A DNA stretch of 43,324 bases from Pseudonocardiales bacterium. GTDB lineage: Bacteria > Actinomycetota > Actinomycetes > Mycobacteriales > QHCD01. The DNA is taken from assembly GCA_003244255.1 (NCBI GenBank), contig QHCD01000075.1, positions 1 through 43,324 of the forward strand. The letters run 5' to 3'. Below the pieces are notes generated by a model. The model was not told the origin of the DNA. It did no database searches and was given only the letters and a program-made list of their open reading frames with translations. The position numbers were made by a program, and so were the translations under genes. Numbering within the stretch: the first letter of the stretch is position 1; every line of letters starts with the position of its first letter. Of the stretch, positions 32,768 through 40,803 are shown in pieces.

Positions 32768-33931
32768 ATGCGCGTCGCTGGCCTGATCTCCGGAACCTCG
32801 CACGACGGGATCGACGCCGCCACGGTGGATTTCGCGCTCGACGGCGACGTGCTGGAGGCAGACATCGTGGCTGTGTCGACGACGCCGTACGACGCCGTAC
32901 TGCGGGCGCGGCTGGCGGCATCGCTGCCTCCGGCCGCCGTTGCCATGGCCGAGGTGTGCGCGCTGGACACCCTGATCGGGCAGGCCTTCGCCGCCGTCGC
33001 GGCGTCGTGCGGACCGGTGGATCTGGTCTGCTCGCACGGCCAGACGGTGTTCCACTGGGTCGATGACGGCGTGGCGCGGGGGACGCTGCAGCTCGGCCAA
33101 CCGGCCTGGATTGCCTGTCGCACAGGCGTTCCCGTGATCTCGAACCTACGGTCGAAGGACGTCGTTCTCGGCGGGCAGGGTGCGCCGCTGGTGCCGGTGC
33201 TCGACGCGCTGCTGCTCGCCGACGTGCCCGGCGTCGTGGCCGCGGTCAACATCGGCGGCATCTCCAACGTGACCGTGCGGACGGACGTCGGCATGCTGGT
33301 CGCCTACGACATCGGGCCCGGCAACGCGCTGATCGACGCCACGGTCGTCGAGCTCACCGGCGAACCCTTCGACCGCGATGGCCGGATCGCAGCCGAGGGT
33401 AGGGTGGACGCCGGCCTGCTCGCCGACCTGCTCGCCGAGCCGTACTACGCACTGGCCGCGCCGAAGAGCACCGGCAAGGAGCTGTTCAACGCGGCCTACC
33501 TCACCCATTACAGATCACGGCATCCCGGCGTAGCCGGTGCCGACATGGTGGCGACCCTGACGGCGCTGACGGTGGCGACGATCGCCGCCGAGCTGCGCCG
33601 CTGCGCCGTTGATGCCATCGTCGTCACCGGCGGTGGATGGTCGAATCCGGTGCTGCGTCGCGGTTTGCAACAGCGACTCGACGTGCGGTGGATCGACTCA
33701 GCCTCGCTCGGCGTTCCTGCTGCGGCCAAGGAGGCCGTCGCGTTCGCGCTGATCGGCTGGTACACGGCGCACGGCCTGCCGGCGGCGCTGCCGTCCTGCA
33801 CCGGCGCCGCCGAGCCGGCCATCCTCGGGTCGATCACCCCTGGCGCCGGTCCGCTCGTCCTCCCGCCGCCGATGGATCGGCCGCCGGCGGCCCTCCGGCT
33901 GCGCGCCAGTCGCACGCCGGCGGTGCAGTAG
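32768..33931 (+). CDS. anmK: Anhydro-N-acetylmuramic acid kinase
   Basis: 387 residues from ATG 32768, two bases after the regulator stop. Motifs: LISGTSHDGIDAA (the GTSxDG phosphate loop), SHGQTVFHW, NIGGISNVTV, DIGPGNALIDA and VTGGGWSNPVL. The enzyme opens and phosphorylates 1,6-anhydro-MurNAc to MurNAc-6-phosphate. Its usual partner MurQ, which converts this to GlcNAc-6-phosphate, is not in the window. The first motif has His where many members have Met. The stop is followed 18 bases later by tRNA-Arg. Confidence 0.92.
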   Translation: MRVAGLISGTSHDGIDAATVDFALDGDVLEADIVAVSTTPYDAVLRARLAASLPPAAVAMAEVCALDTLIGQAFAAVAASCGPVDLVCSHGQTVFHWVDDGVARGTLQLGQPAWIACRTGVPVISNLRSKDVVLGGQGAPLVPVLDALLLADVPGVVAAVNIGGISNVTVRTDVGMLVAYDIGPGNALIDATVVELTGEPFDRDGRIAAEGRVDAGLLADLLAEPYYALAAPKSTGKELFNAAYLTHYRSRHPGVAGADMVATLTALTVATIAAELRRCAVDAIVVTGGGWSNPVLRRGLQQRLDVRWIDSASLGVPAAAKEAVAFALIGWYTAHGLPAALPSCTGAAEPAILGSITPGAGPLVLPPPMDRPPAALRLRASRTPAVQ

Positions 33932-33949
33932 ACTCCCAGGCCGTACCCG

Positions 33950-34022
33950 GCGCTCGTAGCTCAACGGATAGAGCACTTGACTACGGATCAAGAGGTTGGG
34001 GGTTCGAATCCCTCCGAGCGCG
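33950..34022 (+). tRNA. tRNA-Arg (anticodon ACG)
   Basis: Acceptor GCGCTCG (33950-33956) pairs with CGAGCGC (34015-34021), discriminator G. Anticodon stem CTTGA/TCAAG with loop CTACGGA gives ACG. T-loop GGTTCGAATCC is present and CCA is not encoded. It adjoins the arsenic cluster with a degraded arsC between. Confidence 0.97.
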
Positions 34023-34061
34023 CCGATCAGGCGGCTCCGTGAGGATTATGGCCCTGCCATG

Positions 34062-34359
34062 TCAGCTGGGTGACGTCGCGTCCAGGCGCATCCAGTCGTC
34101 GCGCCAGCGCTGCACATGCTTGGGCTTGATCGCTGCGTGGCCGCTCTCAGGATTACGCGGCCGCTGACCGCCATGCTTCGCGAGAAACGCCTCGTGACGC
34201 TTATGTACCTCGCGACGCCCCGCAGGGTCCGGGACATCCCAGTCGAGATAGCGCTTGGAGCACCCTCCCGGCGGCGTAGTGGTCGAGCAGGGCGGCGGCC
34301 ATTTGTGAGCGGCCGGCGTTGTGCACGCAGACGAACAGCACTTCGGGAGTTGCGGTCAC
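34062..34359 (-). pseudogene. Arsenate reductase ArsC (LMW phosphatase type) with internal deletion
   Basis: From GTG 34359 (GAAGGA upstream) the frame encodes VLFVCVHNAGRSQMAAALLD, with the catalytic Cys loop C-V-H-N-A-G-R-S, then jumps at about 34262. In a different frame the sequence continues as KRYLDWDVPDPAG, which belongs near the end of ArsC, so about 70 residues are missing and the frame is shifted. The first frame stops at TAA 34201. The second runs to TGA 34062 through a segment (RHEAFLAKHGGQRPRNPESG) that does not look like ArsC. The arsenite exporter and ArsM genes lie upstream. Confidence 0.75.
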
Positions 34360-34383
34360 CAGATGTCCTTCTGTGCGGGCGGA

Positions 34384-35490
34384 TCATCGGGTAGCTCTGC
34401 TTGTGGTCGTGAGCGTCCGGTCCCGGCGGCGCAGCCATAACGCGACGTAGACCAGGCTGACGAGGACGGGGACCTCGATGAGCGGGCCGACGACGCCGGC
34501 GAGAGCCTGCCCGGAGTTAATGCCGAAAACGCCGATGGCTACAGCGATGGCGAGCTCGAAGTTGTTGCCCGCGGCGGTAAACGCGACCGTCGCGGTCTTT
34601 GCGTAACCGAGATGGAGCCGATGACCCAGAGCGAAGCCGCCGCCGAACATGAGTGCGAAGTAGACGAGCAGGGGCGCGGCGATGCGGGCGACGTCGGCAG
34701 GGTTCGCCGTGATCGTGTGTCCTTGCAGCGCGAACAGGACGACGATTGTGAACAGCAGGCCATAGAGCGCAACCGGCCCGATCCGCGGCAGGAACCGGGT
34801 CTCGTACCACAGCTCGCCGCGGGTTCTCGTACCGATCGCGCGGGTAAAGAATCCGGCGACGAGCGGGATCCCCAGGAACACGAGGACAGACACCACAATG
34901 GTGGTGACGGAGAAATGCGCAGCCGTCTGCGGCAGGCCGAGCCACTCGGGCAGGACGTGCAGGTAGAACCAGCCCAGCGCACCGAATGCAACGATCTGGA
35001 ACGCCGAATTGATGGCCACCAGCACCGCAGCGGCCTCGCGATCGCCGCAAGAGAGGTCGTTCCAGATCAGCACCATGGCGATACACCGCGCCAGACCCAC
35101 AATGATCAACCCGGTGCGGTATGCCGGCAGATCCGGCAACAGCAACCACGCGAGTGCAAACATCAGTGCCGGCCCGATAATCCAGTTCAGCACCAGCGAC
35201 GACACGAGCAGCCGGCGGTCGGCGGTGACCCTGTCCAGCTGCCGGTATCGAACCTTCGCCAGCACGGGGTACATCATCAGCAGCAGCCCGACGGCGATCG
35301 GCAGGCTGACCGAGCCGATCTGGACGGCGTTTAGAGCGTTTCCGAGTGACGGGATTGCCCGGCCCAGACCGACGCCGAGGCCCATTGAGGCGACGATCCA
35401 CACCGGTAACAGGCGATCCAGCGTGGGCAACCGTGCGAGTACCGGAGCTTCGACGGGGCCGTCGGCGTGCTGCGTAAGCGCACCGCTCAT
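34384..35490 (-). CDS. arsB: ACR3-family arsenite efflux transporter
   Basis: 368 residues from ATG 35490, five bases after the arsM stop; a longer frame from 35640 only reads through arsM. Ten membrane helices. ACR3 signatures: [20 protein letters not shown] with the conserved Cys, the [14 protein letters not shown] helix and [17 protein letters not shown]. It exports As(III) using proton motive force. Usually also called acr3 or arsB by annotators; both names refer to this family here. Confidence 0.93.
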   Translation of the reverse strand: MSGALTQHADGPVEAPVLARLPTLDRLLPVWIVASMGLGVGLGRAIPSLGNALNAVQIGSVSLPIAVGLLLMMYPVLAKVRYRQLDRVTADRRLLVSSLVLNWIIGPALMFALAWLLLPDLPAYRTGLIIVGLARCIAMVLIWNDLSCGDREAAAVLVAINSAFQIVAFGALGWFYLHVLPEWLGLPQTAAHFSVTTIVVSVLVFLGIPLVAGFFTRAIGTRTRGELWYETRFLPRIGPVALYGLLFTIVVLFALQGHTITANPADVARIAAPLLVYFALMFGGGFALGHRLHLGYAKTATVAFTAAGNNFELAIAVAIGVFGINSGQALAGVVGPLIEVPVLVSLVYVALWLRRRDRTLTTTSRATR

Positions 35491-35495
35491 CGTCG

Positions 35496-36311
35496 TCAGC
35501 CTGCGGGCTTGACGGCGCGCACGATCGCCGAGTGCATGCCTGGCGCGGCCTCGTGCGCGAACGTCACCCCCGTGTCGACGAACCCGACGGCAGCGAGCCC
35601 GTCGACATACTCGCGCCTGGACAGCGCGCCGGCGATGCATCCGACGAACGATCCGCGCTCGGCACGATCGGCCGGCGTGAGGTCGTCCTCGGCGACGACG
35701 TCGGAGATTCCGAGCCGACCGCCCGGTGCCAGCACGCGGAACATCTCCGCCAGCACGGCCGGCTTGTCGGTCGACAGGTTGATCACACAGTTGGAGATGA
35801 CGACGTCGACCGACGCGTCGGGCAGCGGCACCTCTTCGATCACGCCCTTGACGAACTCCACGTTGCCGACGCCGGCCTTCGCCGCGTTTGCGCGCGCCAG
35901 GTCCAGCATCTCATCGGTCATGTCCAGGCCGTAGGCGAACCCTGTCTCGCCGACCCGGCGAGCCGAGAGCAGGACGTCGATGCCACCGCCCGAACCGAGG
36001 TCGAGCACCCGCTCACCGGCGTGCAGCTCCGCGACCATCACCGGGTTGCCGCATCCCAGGCTCGCCGCGACTGCCCGGGCCGGAAGCTCAGCCTGATCAG
36101 CGCTCGAGTACAGGCTCGAGCCGAACGCCGCCCCGATCTCGGCGCTCGACCCGCAGCACGTGGACGCCGAGTCGGCGCCGGCCGCCGCGCTTGGGCCACA
36201 ACACTCGACGCCGTCGACGACCTCGAGCGCCGATCGTGCCGTCGAACCCGTCACTGCCAGGGCGGCCTGCGCGTATCGAGCACGCGCCTGCTCGCGCATG
36301 TCGTTGGACAT
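35496..36311 (-). CDS. arsM: Arsenite S-adenosylmethionine methyltransferase
   Basis: 271 residues from ATG 36311, preceded by GGAGGG. SAM-binding [20 protein letters not shown] and [12 protein letters not shown], then [13 protein letters not shown] with the catalytic Cys and [14 protein letters not shown] with a third. The N-terminal part has paired cysteines (ECCGPS, TCCGSS) and GCGNPV, the As(III)-binding cysteines of ArsM. It methylates As(III) to less toxic or volatile forms. Together with ACR3 it forms an operon divergent from arsR. Confidence 0.94.
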   Translation of the reverse strand: MSNDMREQARARYAQAALAVTGSTARSALEVVDGVECCGPSAAAGADSASTCCGSSAEIGAAFGSSLYSSADQAELPARAVAASLGCGNPVMVAELHAGERVLDLGSGGGIDVLLSARRVGETGFAYGLDMTDEMLDLARANAAKAGVGNVEFVKGVIEEVPLPDASVDVVISNCVINLSTDKPAVLAEMFRVLAPGGRLGISDVVAEDDLTPADRAERGSFVGCIAGALSRREYVDGLAAVGFVDTGVTFAHEAAPGMHSAIVRAVKPAG

Positions 36312-36326
36312 CTGGCGCCCTCCTGA

Positions 36327-36385
36327 TCGATAGACCTCGATGTATCGACTGTCGCCGATGCATCGACTGTTGTCAATGCATCTGG
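36327..36385. promoter_or_regulatory. ArsR operator region with 18-base direct repeats
   Basis: The short arsM-arsR gap contains TCGATA-N10-TATCGA (36327-36348) and three related blocks 18 bases apart: GATGTATCGACTGTCGCC (36339-36356), GATGCATCGACTGTTGTC (36357-36374) and AATGCATCTGG (36375-36385). It lies between divergent starts, where ArsR should repress both. Confidence 0.65.
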
Positions 36386-36397
36386 CACGATGGGGTC

Positions 36398-36754
36398 GTG
36401 ACCTCCACTCCGCTCGCCACCGACCTCGCCTCGTGCTGCAGCCCGGTGACCGGTGGCGTGCTCGACCAGGCCGCGGCCGACCGGCTGGCGCTCATGTTCC
36501 GGGCGCTCGGCGACCCGACCCGGGTACTGCTCGTTTCGCTGATCGCGGCGCACCAGGACGGCGAGGCATGCGTATGCGACCTCATCGAGCCCGTCGGGCT
36601 GGCCCAGCCGACGGTGTCCCACCACTTGAAACAGCTAGTCGACGCCGGGCTGATCACCCGCGAACAGCGCGGCCGCTGGTCCTACTACCGCGTGGTGGCG
36701 GATAGCCTGACGAACCTGGCGCGCGCCCTGCGCCAAGTACCAGACCCGGAGTAG
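36398..36754 (+). CDS. arsR: ArsR-family arsenic-responsive repressor
   Basis: 118 residues from GTG 36398. Winged helix-turn-helix (about 28-105) with LFRALGDPTRVLLVSLI-like first helix, GLAQPTVSHHLKQLVDAGLI recognition region, and the metal site EACVCDL (C58, C60). The N-terminus adds CCSP (C13-C14), which may provide another As(III) ligand. It should release DNA when arsenite binds and so derepress arsM, the exporter and itself. Confidence 0.94.
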   Translation: MTSTPLATDLASCCSPVTGGVLDQAAADRLALMFRALGDPTRVLLVSLIAAHQDGEACVCDLIEPVGLAQPTVSHHLKQLVDAGLITREQRGRWSYYRVVADSLTNLARALRQVPDPE

Positions 36755-37053
36755 CTCGACCTGCGGAGACAGTACGAGGACCGGTCGTCGCTCACCGCGA
36801 AGCTGCGCCGGCTGGGCTGTCTTCGAGATCGTCCGTCTCGTCCAGGTCGAGAACGAACGGCGATACCGCGAGAGCGGCCAGGACGCCGAGAATCGCGACC
36901 GCAAGAATGCTGCCCCCCGCACCGTTTCGAACAGCAGCCACTCCGTGAGTGGATGCGGGTGCCGGACTGCACGAGGAAGAGGCTCAGGATCAGCCAGCGA
37001 ACGGATCTCGGCCTGCACGGCGCGATGAACAACCGGCGGGGAGAGCCAGCGCC
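36755..37053. other. Intergenic region between arsR and padR
   Basis: Apart from one possible minus-strand small membrane peptide (36792-36941) and the padR promoter at its right edge I see no gene. Longer frames across it look like shadows of the arsR and padR coding strands. Confidence 0.4.
36792..36941 (-). CDS. Possible 49-residue single-helix membrane peptide
   Basis: The frame reads VAAVRNGAGGSILAVAILGV, continues hydrophobic, and ends with an acidic tail LDLDETDDLEDSPAGAASR. Composition is that of a small membrane peptide with a short helix. There is no good ribosome binding site before the GTG, and the upstream sequence suggests other frames, so it may be a fragment. Weakly supported. 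Confidence 0.3.
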   Translation of the reverse strand: MAAVRNGAGGSILAVAILGVLAALAVSPFVLDLDETDDLEDSPAGAASR

Positions 37054-37082
37054 TTGCTCGAGTGCGCCCCAGGGCCTAGTAT
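37054..37082 (+). promoter_or_regulatory. padR promoter, probably leaderless
   Basis: TTGCTC (37054-37059), 17-base spacer, TAGTAT (37077-37082). The predicted transcription start (about 37089-37091) falls on the ATG at 37091, giving a leaderless mRNA, common in actinobacteria. PadR proteins usually repress their own promoter, which would overlap this site. Confidence 0.5.
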
Positions 37083-37090
37083 TACGAGGC

Positions 37091-37438
37091 ATGGCGACAC
37101 GAGGTACTGGCCGCGGGCCGGCAGAGCAACTCAAGGGCCACCTCGACCTGCTGCTGCTCAGCGTGCTGACGGCCGGGCCGGCGCACGGATACGAGATCAT
37201 CGGCGCGCTTCGCGATCGAAGCGACGGCGTGTTCGACCTGCCCGAAGGCACCGTCTACCCGGCGCTGCACCGGCTGGAGGCGGCCGGGCTGCTGTCCAGC
37301 GCGTGGAGCGAGGACGGCGGCCGGCGCCGTCGCGTCTACCGGCTGACCAGCAGCGGCGCGGGGGCGCTGCGGGCCGAACGCCGAGCGTGGCGCTCGTTCA
37401 GCACCGGCATCGGCGCCGTGATCGCGGGCATCGCGTGA
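37091..37438 (+). CDS. PadR-family transcriptional regulator
   Basis: 115 residues from ATG 37091. Helix-turn-helix of the PadR type: LDLLLLSVLTAGPAHGYEII, VFDLPEGTVYPALHRLEAAG and a wing RRRRVYRLTSSGAGALRAE. Short C-terminal helix as in subfamily 2. It overlaps the following membrane protein gene by four bases (GTGA), the usual pairing of a PadR repressor with its target membrane protein. Confidence 0.92.
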   Translation: MATRGTGRGPAEQLKGHLDLLLLSVLTAGPAHGYEIIGALRDRSDGVFDLPEGTVYPALHRLEAAGLLSSAWSEDGGRRRRVYRLTSSGAGALRAERRAWRSFSTGIGAVIAGIA

Positions 37439-38217
37439 ACGACGCCCCGGCACCGGACCTGATCGACGCCTATCTCGACGAGCTGCAGGGCCGGCTGCGG
37501 GGGACACCGGGTGACATCCGGCGCAGCGTCGTCGAATGCGAGAGCCATCTGCGCGATCGCACCGCTGGCTTCCTCGCCGACGGCATCGAGGCGGAAACTG
37601 CTGCGCGCCAAGCAATCGCAGCGTTCGGTCCGCCGGAGACGGTTGCCGCGGAGCTGAATCGCGCGCATCGGCCGCGCGCCGTCCGAATGCTGATCGCGGG
37701 GCTGGCCGGCCAGGCCGCCCACCTCGTCGCGGTCGGACTCCTCGCGATCGGTGCGAGCGGCATCGTGGCCTGGCTGCTGACCGAACTGCTCGGCTCGCGC
37801 ACCGTATTCGCCGACGCCCCGGGCACCAGCTACGGCGCGGCCGCCTGCGCACATTACCTCGCGGTGCACCCGAACGCGCGGACATGTGCCCAGGCCGCAC
37901 TTGCAGAAGGCCGAGACGATTCGCTCTTCCAGCGCGCCGCCGCCGGCGTGCTCGGGGTGCTGCTGATCGCCGGCCTGTGGTGGTGGCGACGTCGTGCCTC
38001 CCGGCGCCCGCTCGGTGAGCCGCCGGCGCTGTCGCTCGCGGCGGCGCTCGTCGGTGTCGCGATGTTTGGCGCCGTGGGTGTCGTGCTGACCGGCTACGGC
38101 GTCGACCGCGCCGTCGTCAACACCGGATCCGGCCAGTGGCTCTCGGCGGGGGCGGTCGCGATCATCGTCGCTCTCGGCTACGCATCGGTCGGTTGGCGCC
38201 GCCTGCTGTCGATCTAG
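37435..38217 (+). CDS. Membrane protein with N-terminal permease prefix (HAAS-like) domain
   Basis: 260 residues from GTG 37435. The first 75 residues (DLIDAYLDELQGRLRGTPGD, LRDRTAGFLADGIEAETAA, AIAAFGPPETVAAEL) are the cytoplasmic helical domain seen ahead of PadR-linked permeases. Four membrane helices follow (about 88-112, 165-185, 200-225, 235-255) with an extracytoplasmic loop holding two cysteines (ACAHYL, TCAQA). Likely repressed by PadR. It is not a full ABC permease. Confidence 0.8.
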   Translation: MNDAPAPDLIDAYLDELQGRLRGTPGDIRRSVVECESHLRDRTAGFLADGIEAETAARQAIAAFGPPETVAAELNRAHRPRAVRMLIAGLAGQAAHLVAVGLLAIGASGIVAWLLTELLGSRTVFADAPGTSYGAAACAHYLAVHPNARTCAQAALAEGRDDSLFQRAAAGVLGVLLIAGLWWWRRRASRRPLGEPPALSLAAALVGVAMFGAVGVVLTGYGVDRAVVNTGSGQWLSAGAVAIIVALGYASVGWRRLLSI

Positions 38218-38221
38218 ACAC

Positions 38222-39112
38222 TCACCGCGGCACGAGCGGCCTGACGTCCTGGGCGACGACCCGGACGAATCGCTCGGGGTCGGGGTCGTCGGCGGTCGGC
38301 TGGAAGACGACGGTGTCGGCTCCGGCGTTCGCCCACCGGCGGGCCGCTGCGGCCAGGGCCTCGGCGTCGCCGCACACCGCATCGCCGCACACCGCGACGT
38401 CGGCATCGGGGTCGAGCCCCCAGTCCCGCCGCGAGCGGGCGAGCCGTTCCTGCGCGCCGTCTCCCGTGGCGGCGAGCAGGTAGACGGTGAGCTGTGCGGC
38501 GCCGTCGCGGCCGGCCGCAGACCGGCCAGCGTCGATGATCGCGCGTGCCGCCGCCACCGACTCGGGCGAGGTGCCGGCGGTGAGAATGGTGCCGTCGGCG
38601 AGCTCGCCGGACAGGCGCAGGGTTCGCGCACCGACGGCGCCGGCGAGCACGGGTAGCGGCGCCGCCGGCGGCCAGTCCAGACGCACGCCGTCCAGGTGCA
38701 CGTACCGCCCCGACGTCGTCAGCTCCTCGCCGCGGAGCAGCGCACGCAGTGCGGACAGGTACTCGCCGAGCAGGGTGAGGGGCGACTCGACCCTGGCGCC
38801 GACCTGTCCCATCCAGGCCTGCGTGCCGTGCCCCACCCCGGCGTGCAGCCGTGCGGGAAACATCCGCTCGATGGTCGCGAGCTCCATCGCCGTCAGCGCG
38901 ACGTTGCGCAGCGGCACCGGCAGCAGGCCGATGCCGACGCGCAGCCGGTCGGTCCACGCGAGCGTGCTCGCCGCCGATGCGATGCCGGTCTGGCGGAAGC
39001 AGTCCTCCCAGAGCCACAGTTCGTCCAGGCCGCACGAGTCGGCGGTCATCGCCACCGACCGCAGCCGCTCGGGCGCGAACTGGGGCAGGAACACCACGCC
39101 AAGCTCGGTCAT
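38222..39112 (-). CDS. LLM-class flavin-dependent oxidoreductase (F420-type)
   Basis: 296 residues. Luciferase-like TIM barrel: ELGVVFLPQFAPERLR, GLDELWLWEDCF, RLRVGIGLLPVPLRNVALTA, ERMFPARLHAGVGHGTQAWM, and ADGTILTAGTSPE. This group usually uses coenzyme F420, and its substrates are unknown. The sequence contains a five-residue duplication VCGDA-VCGDA in a surface region (about 240). It converges with the PadR partner gene, the two stops being four bases apart. Confidence 0.87.
   Translation of the reverse strand: MTELGVVFLPQFAPERLRSVAMTADSCGLDELWLWEDCFRQTGIASAASTLAWTDRLRVGIGLLPVPLRNVALTAMELATIERMFPARLHAGVGHGTQAWMGQVGARVESPLTLLGEYLSALRALLRGEELTTSGRYVHLDGVRLDWPPAAPLPVLAGAVGARTLRLSGELADGTILTAGTSPESVAAARAIIDAGRSAAGRDGAAQLTVYLLAATGDGAQERLARSRRDWGLDPDADVAVCGDAVCGDAEALAAAARRWANAGADTVVFQPTADDPDPERFVRVVAQDVRPLVPR
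38367..38396. repeat. 15-base tandem duplication in the LLM gene
   Basis: TCGCCGCACACCGCA (38367-38381) is repeated at 38382-38396 with only the last base changed. In frame, it produces the repeated VCGDA in the protein. Confidence 0.85.
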
Positions 39113-39163
39113 CGCTCGATCCTCGCCGCCGCCGATCCAGGCCGCGACCCCGGTCTTCCTCGG

Positions 39164-39577
39164 CTAGGACGACGCGCCGCGCACCACGAGACCGTAGAGG
39201 GCGTGATCCGCGGCGAGCACGGCCCGTTCCGCCGGTCGCGACTCATGCCGACGGGACAGGCCGAGCGCGGGCGCGATGACCTTCTCGAAGCCGAACCACA
39301 TCGCGAGTCCATAGGCCGGCCCACTCCATACTCGCCGCCGAATCGCTTGGGGCAGCATGCCATACCCGACGCCGCCGGCCGCGCCGACCAGCCAGTGCAC
39401 GGCCTCCACGACTGCGTCCTGATGTCGGGGCGAGACCGACCGCAACTTCTCGTCGGCAACAGCCTCGGGGGGTGTCTCGTCGACGACGCCCGCCCCCGCG
39501 GCGAGCGAGCGCACTCCAGTCATCGCCATCGCACCGACGATGCCGCGCGCTGCACATCGCTTCACGTCGGTCTTCAT
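39164..39577 (-). CDS. Unrecognised 137-residue protein with YG-rich membrane-like helices
   Basis: ATG 39577 is preceded by GAGGTGAGC. The N-terminus (IVGAMAMTGVRSLAAGAGVV) is mildly hydrophobic, followed by a Pro/Glu-rich loop, then AVHWLVGAAGGVGYGMLPQA, AYGLAMWFGFEKVIAPALGL and DHALYGLVVRG. The repeated H..xG..YG pattern resembles DUF1440-like small membrane proteins, but I am not sure of the family. No catalytic motif. A neighbour of an LLM gene and a paa regulator without obvious connection. Confidence 0.7.
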   Translation of the reverse strand: MKTDVKRCAARGIVGAMAMTGVRSLAAGAGVVDETPPEAVADEKLRSVSPRHQDAVVEAVHWLVGAAGGVGYGMLPQAIRRRVWSGPAYGLAMWFGFEKVIAPALGLSRRHESRPAERAVLAADHALYGLVVRGASS

Positions 39578-39643
39578 CGCAGCTCACCTCACTACGGGTA
39601 GCTCAGGGCACAGAGATTACTGCCTGCCCGAAACGAGTACCAA

Positions 39644-40261
39644 TTACCGGCGACGCGAACGCTTGCGCTCAGGGTCGCGGAGGCCGTCGAATGCGATCGC
39701 GGTGACGCTCGCAGCGAGTGTGTCGGCGTCGTGCTTGCTGGCCGGCTTCAGCCATTCGGTCAGTGAGTTGACCATGCCGAAGAGCAGCCGCGCCGTGACG
39801 AGCGGATCGAGGTCGGGCCGGAGATCGCCGGCCCCGATTGCCTCCTTCACCAGGTCGGAGGCGAGCCGGTCGAGCCGCCGCCGCCGGGTGAGGGCCTGCC
39901 GTTCGACGTCGGTGTTTCCCCGCACTCGCAGCAGCAGCGTGACGTAGGGCAGCCGGTCCACAAGCACGCAGACACTGCGCCGCATCAGCAGTTCCAGACG
40001 CTGCACCGCGGGCCCACCGAGCTGGCGCACGTCGTCGGCAGCGTGCTCCAGCCCGCTCAACGCATGATCGAGAGCCAGCCCGAGCAGGGTGTTCTTGCTG
40101 TCGACGTGGTGGTAGATCGCCGACTTGCTGATTCCCAGCCGTTGCGCCAGATCCTCCATGCTGGTGCCTTCGAAGCCGCGCTCGTTGAAGACGGCCACCG
40201 ACGTCTCCAGCACCGTGCCCAGATCGTGGCCCGGCCGGCCACGTCGACGCGGCGCCGCCAT
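39644..40261 (-). CDS. TetR-family regulator, PaaR-like
   Basis: 205 residues from ATG 40261, which overlaps the paaI stop by one base (TGATG); a longer frame reads back through paaI. N-terminal helix-turn-helix: TSVAVFNERGFEGTSMEDLA and LGISKSAIYHHVDSK. The C-terminal ligand domain is not diagnostic. Given its partners, phenylacetyl-CoA is the likely inducer. Two identical-core sites ACTGAACGxTCGGT in the paaI-paaZ gap fit a TetR dimer operator. Confidence 0.9.
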   Translation of the reverse strand: MAAPRRRGRPGHDLGTVLETSVAVFNERGFEGTSMEDLAQRLGISKSAIYHHVDSKNTLLGLALDHALSGLEHAADDVRQLGGPAVQRLELLMRRSVCVLVDRLPYVTLLLRVRGNTDVERQALTRRRRLDRLASDLVKEAIGAGDLRPDLDPLVTARLLFGMVNSLTEWLKPASKHDADTLAASVTAIAFDGLRDPERKRSRRR

Positions 40262-40674
40262 CACGTTGTCGCGCGCAGCTGACGGCTGCGGCCGCGGAAC
40301 TCGGCCACGACGTCGTCGCCCCTGCGGACCGTGACGTCGTAGATGCCGCTGCGTCCGAAGCGGCTGCGGACGGCCGCGTGCGCCTCGAGCGTGTCGCCGG
40401 TTCGGGCCGCGGCGACGAAGACGATCGAGCACTCGGCCGCGACCGTCGGCGGGCCCCAGCTGTTGCAGGCACAGGCAAATGCGGTGTCGGCGAGGCTGAA
40501 CACCAGGCCGCCGTGCGCGATGTCGTGGCCGTTCACCATGTCGGACCGGATCGTCATGCGGGTGCGCGCCCAGCCGTCGCCGTAGTCGACCAGCTCGATG
40601 CCGAGGTGCGCCGAGGCGCGGTCGGCGGCCATCATGGCGTCGACCGGCGCCGGACCGCTGGGCTGCTGCGTCAT
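40261..40674 (-). CDS. paaI: Hydroxyphenylacetyl-CoA thioesterase PaaI
   Basis: 137 residues from ATG 40674; the upstream continuation to 40698 lies over an operator-like site. Hotdog fold with VNGHDIAHGGLVFSLADTAF (the PaaI signature, catalytic Asp in LADTA), FACACNSWGPP and FRGRSRQL. It hydrolyses dead-end CoA adducts in phenylacetate breakdown. Cotranscribed with the TetR regulator. Confidence 0.92.
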   Translation of the reverse strand: MTQQPSGPAPVDAMMAADRASAHLGIELVDYGDGWARTRMTIRSDMVNGHDIAHGGLVFSLADTAFACACNSWGPPTVAAECSIVFVAAARTGDTLEAHAAVRSRFGRSGIYDVTVRRGDDVVAEFRGRSRQLRATT

Positions 40675-40696
40675 CGCGCTCCTGGCCTCGCCGAAC

Positions 40697-40781
40697 ACTG
40701 AACGCTCGGTGGAGAATACGCGCTCTCGCGGGAGTTTACGGCGAGGCTCGTGCGGGATAGCATGTAAACTGAACGATCGGT
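40697..40781. promoter_or_regulatory. Divergent paa control region with two operator copies and a promoter
   Basis: ACTGAACGCTCGGT (40697-40710) and ACTGAACGATCGGT (40768-40781) are identical at 13 of 14 positions. The first lies 23 bases before paaI, the second just after a paaZ promoter (TTTACG 40735-40740, 17-base spacer, TAGCAT 40758-40763). Each divergent unit thus has its own copy, consistent with TetR control of both. GGAGGG before ATG 40804 is the paaZ ribosome binding site. Confidence 0.65.
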
Positions 40782-40803
40782 CGGGAAAGCGGAGGGTTCA
40801 CGG

